Shown: positions 4,259 to 5,697 of the stretch, in pieces
Numbering within the stretch: the first letter of the stretch is position 1
Layout: the number at the start of each line of letters is the position of its first letter
Source: Burkholderiales bacterium
Lineage (GTDB): Bacteria; Pseudomonadota; Gammaproteobacteria; Burkholderiales; JAEUMW01
Direction: 5' to 3'
NCBI GenBank assembly: GCA_016791285.1
Contig: JAEUMX010000444.1
Location: 1-5,697 of the forward strand
DNA: 5,697 bases
Program-made: the position numbers and the translations under genes
The notes under the pieces: model-generated
Database searches by the model: none
What the model saw: only the letters and a program-made list of their open reading frames with translations
What the model was told of the DNA's origin: nothing

Positions 4259-5617
4259 ATGGGCAAGCTCACCGATGCACGGATCAGGGCAGCGAAAACG
4301 GCAGCGAATGATTTGTGGCTGACTGATGACGTGCACGTGCGTGGAGCTGGGCGGCTGGTCCTTCGGGTCAAGTCGAGCGGTAGCAAGCTCTTCTATTACC
4401 GCTACACCGGAACCGATGGGAAGCGGGCGCACTATGCCATCGGGCCGTATAAGTCGGACGGCGACGGGCTCGCCAGCTTCACGCTCGATCAGGCGCGGAC
4501 GCGGTGCGCCGAGCTGGTCAAGATACGCACCGACCACGGCGATGTGCACGGGTATCTCGAAGCCCAGAAGCGGGAGCAGGCACGACAACGGAAGGTGCAG
4601 GCCGAAGCCGAAGCGCGGGACGCGTTCTTGGCGCAGTCCCAATCCTTCGGTCGACTGCTGGAGTTCTACATCGAGCACCTAAAGCGCGAGGGCAAGTATT
4701 CCGCCGACGAAGTGCGCCGGGCGCTGCGTCTGCACGTCTTCGACGTAGCCGAGTGGCAGCAGCTACGGGAGAAAAGGGCAGCGGACATTCGGCCGCAGGA
4801 CATTCGCGCCATGGTGCGGCGCCTGTCGGACGCCGGCATCCGGCGACAGGCGGACAAGATTCGATCTTACTTGCGCGCTGCATTCTCTCTGGGCGCCGAG
4901 CACGCAGACACCTTTTGCATCGAGCAGAACCCGGTCGCGGCCATCAAGCGCGTTCGCGGAGCGAACCAGAGAGGAGACCGAGTGCTGTCAGCGGACGAGC
5001 TGCGGGCCTTTTGGCAGGAACTCGAAGGCGCCTCGCCCATGTTGCGGGATACGCTACGCCTGATAATCGTTCTCGGCGGTCAACGGTTCGCTCAGCTTCT
5101 CCGAATCCGGACCCAGCATGTGGACCTCGACGCGCGGACCGTGTTGCTGTTCGATCCAAAGGGTATGCGCGAACGACCAAGAGAACATCTCTTGCCGATT
5201 ACCGAAACGGCAGCCGGTCTATTGGCGCGTGCCTTGGCGATCAACGGAAGTGCGCCTTTCGTGCTCTCGACCGACGGCCGCGCACCGATCCACCCGAGCA
5301 CGCTATCCGATGTGGTGCACACCGTGGCGCTTCGCATGGTGGAGAAGGGCACCGCCCGTGCAATGTTCCGGGGCGGCGACCTGCGCCGCACTTGCGAGAC
5401 GATGCAAGCCGCGCTCGCCATTCCCAAGGATGTGCGTGCCCACTTGCAATCGCATGGTTTGGGCGGCGTCCAGGCCGCGCATTACGATCGGCACGACTAC
5501 ATGACCGAGAAACGCGCAGCGCTACAGGCTTGGGAGGGCCGGCTTCTGAATATCGTAGAGTGTTGCTGCGCGCCGAAAATTGACCAGATTTCGCGGGTAA
5601 TGCGCGCCGAAAATTGA
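4259..5617 (+). CDS. int: Tyrosine site-specific integrase (P4-like, DUF4102 N-domain), C-terminus replaced by IS sequence
   Basis: 452 residues from the ATG at 4259 (MGKLTDARIRAAK), the usual beginning of the DUF4102/P4-type arm-binding domain; a weak GGGGA precedes it. Order of parts: the N-terminal domain about 1-95, with LVLRVKSSGSKLFYYRYT and GKRAHYAIGPY; a charged linker about 100-125 (QKREQARQRKVQAEAEAR); the SAM-like core-binding domain about 130-230; the catalytic domain about 240-430. Likely catalytic residues are R276 (GGQRF), K301 (DPKG), R376 (GDLRRT), H399 (QSHG) and nucleophile Y409 (HYDRHDY). The box usually reading HxxR is G373-D-L-R376. After EKRAALQAWEGRLL the native frame enters an insertion-sequence terminus near residue 435, so the last ~18 residues (CCCAPKIDQISRVMRAEN) are IS-encoded. 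All expected catalytic positions lie upstream of the join, so activity may remain. It is probably responsible for integration at tRNA-Phe. Confidence 0.9.
   Translation: MGKLTDARIRAAKTAANDLWLTDDVHVRGAGRLVLRVKSSGSKLFYYRYTGTDGKRAHYAIGPYKSDGDGLASFTLDQARTRCAELVKIRTDHGDVHGYLEAQKREQARQRKVQAEAEARDAFLAQSQSFGRLLEFYIEHLKREGKYSADEVRRALRLHVFDVAEWQQLREKRAADIRPQDIRAMVRRLSDAGIRRQADKIRSYLRAAFSLGAEHADTFCIEQNPVAAIKRVRGANQRGDRVLSADELRAFWQELEGASPMLRDTLRLIIVLGGQRFAQLLRIRTQHVDLDARTVLLFDPKGMRERPREHLLPITETAAGLLARALAINGSAPFVLSTDGRAPIHPSTLSDVVHTVALRMVEKGTARAMFRGGDLRRTCETMQAALAIPKDVRAHLQSHGLGGVQAAHYDRHDYMTEKRAALQAWEGRLLNIVECCCAPKIDQISRVMRAEN
5567..5587 (+). repeat. IS terminal repeat, copy 1
   Basis: A 21-bp unit beginning TGCGCGCCG and ending TTGACCAG, identical to the copy that starts 34 bp downstream. 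It is translated as part of the altered integrase C-terminus. In IS21-type elements such repeats are transposase-binding sites. Confidence 0.8.
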
Positions 5618-5621
5618 CCAG
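5601..5621 (+). repeat. IS terminal repeat, copy 2
   Basis: Identical over 21 bp to copy 1, with 13 bp between the copies. Its AATTGACC segment supplies the TGA (5615-5617) that ends the integrase reading frame. Confidence 0.8.
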
Positions 5622-5637
5622 GGTGATTCACTCACCC
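5621..5637 (+). repeat. Hairpin overlapping the IS terminator
   Basis: GGGTGA (5621-5626) and TCACCC (5632-5637) are exact complements around a 5-nt loop. The right arm shares two bases (5636-5637) with the downstream terminator stem, so the two structures compete for those bases. Confidence 0.5.
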
Positions 5638-5662
5638 GCTCGTTTCTTGAGCGGACTTTTTT
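5636..5662 (+). terminator. Rho-independent terminator inside the IS left end
   Basis: CCGCTC (5636-5641) pairs perfectly with GAGCGG (5649-5654) around the loop GTTTCTT, then AC and six T (5657-5662). It lies just upstream of the presumed transposase start and reads in the same direction. It should stop transcripts entering from the integrase gene, so it would insulate the transposase gene from outside promoters. Confidence 0.7.
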
Positions 5663-5675
5663 GAGGATGATCACC

Positions 5676-5697
5676 ATGAACCTGTTGGGCAAGATTC
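5676..5697 (+). CDS. istA: Probable IS21-type transposase IstA, first codons only (partial)
   Basis: ATG at 5676 (MNLLGKI, then the window ends) with AGGA (5664-5667) 8 nt upstream. An in-frame ATG at 5667 is less likely because it overlaps that Shine-Dalgarno. Seven residues cannot identify a protein. The assignment rests only on its place just inside an IS21-like terminus, reading inward, where istA normally begins. Confidence 0.4.

Larger units (their letters stand above)
4057..5697 (+). mobile_element. Left end of a tRNA-Phe-integrated genomic island (partial)
   Basis: The island edge is set by the tRNA-Phe 3' fragment, followed by an AT-rich promoter stretch (about 4130-4210) that contrasts with the GC-rich chromosome to the left. 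A tyrosine integrase is transcribed away from the junction. The island runs past the window end. Genes left of 4057 (heme A synthases, ybiB, hemerythrin) look chromosomal. The extent and cargo are unknown; the far end should carry a complete tRNA-Phe gene with an identical 3' segment. Confidence 0.72.
5561..5697 (+). mobile_element. IS21-family-like insertion sequence, left end (partial)
   Basis: The element probably begins at TGTTGC (5561), although a start as late as TGCGCG (5567) is possible. It carries two identical terminal repeats, a terminator and the first codons of an ORF pointing inward. Multiple internal copies of a terminal repeat containing GCGCCGAAAATTGACC resemble the ends of IS21-family elements (istA/istB). 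The insertion joins the integrase gene near its 3' end. The right end and the target duplication are outside the window. Confidence 0.65.

Noticed and set aside
4504..5583. 359-codon plus-strand frame inside the integrase
   Set aside because: Shifted-frame shadow of the integrase; the Arg/Gly/Ala-rich translation has no domain.
1..5697. CRISPR arrays, rRNA, or a full tRNA gene
   Set aside because: No regularly spaced repeats and no rRNA-like sequence were seen; the only tRNA-like sequence lacks its D arm.

Overview
The window is GC-rich and tightly packed. It reads as a proteobacterial chromosome, most likely betaproteobacterial. The reasons are a Cys-pair heme A synthase of the kind common in Betaproteobacteria, a YbiB/TrpD2 gene, a canonical FNR-type box and an IS21-type terminus. 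The genus cannot be fixed from this sequence.

Region 1 (about 2-2587, + strand) is a housekeeping cluster read as one transcription unit. It holds the 3' two-thirds of a COX15/CtaA heme A synthase (Cys-less type), then a second, different COX15/CtaA-family membrane protein 4 nt downstream, then ybiB, whose GTG start overlaps the preceding stop. The second heme A synthase-like protein has Asn where I expect one of the four heme-ligand histidines.

Region 2 (2570-3338, - strand) is a convergent two-gene unit: a hemerythrin-like (HHE) protein followed by a DUF2249 protein. It is preceded by a perfect FNR-type palindrome (TTGAT-N4-ATCAA) about 33 bp upstream of a possible -10 element. That is the geometry of a class II FNR-activated promoter, so this pair is probably an oxygen- or NO-responsive module. 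The DUF2249 gene overlaps the ybiB 3' end by 18 bp.

Region 3 (3339-4056) is sparsely coding. A gene-free stretch leads into a small secreted protein whose Shine-Dalgarno sequence lies in a foldable leader. The last third of that protein looks aberrant and contains a perfect 22-bp palindrome.

Region 4 (4057-5697) is the left edge of an integrated element. A 3' fragment of tRNA-Phe(GAA) on the - strand marks the attachment site. An AT-rich promoter and a tyrosine integrase pointing into the element follow. An IS21-family-like insertion sequence joins the integrase C-terminus; its terminal repeats supply the last ~18 codons and the stop. The insertion sequence carries two identical 21-bp repeats 34 bp apart, a rho-independent terminator and the first codons of a probable transposase gene, which runs off the window. 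By att geometry, the chromosome is on the left, the island extends right, and the intact tRNA-Phe should lie at its far right end.

I found no complete novel defence or metabolic system. The most unusual items are the tandem heme A synthases with a ligand substitution, the FNR-boxed hemerythrin/DUF2249 pair, and the tRNA-fragment/integrase/IS junction.
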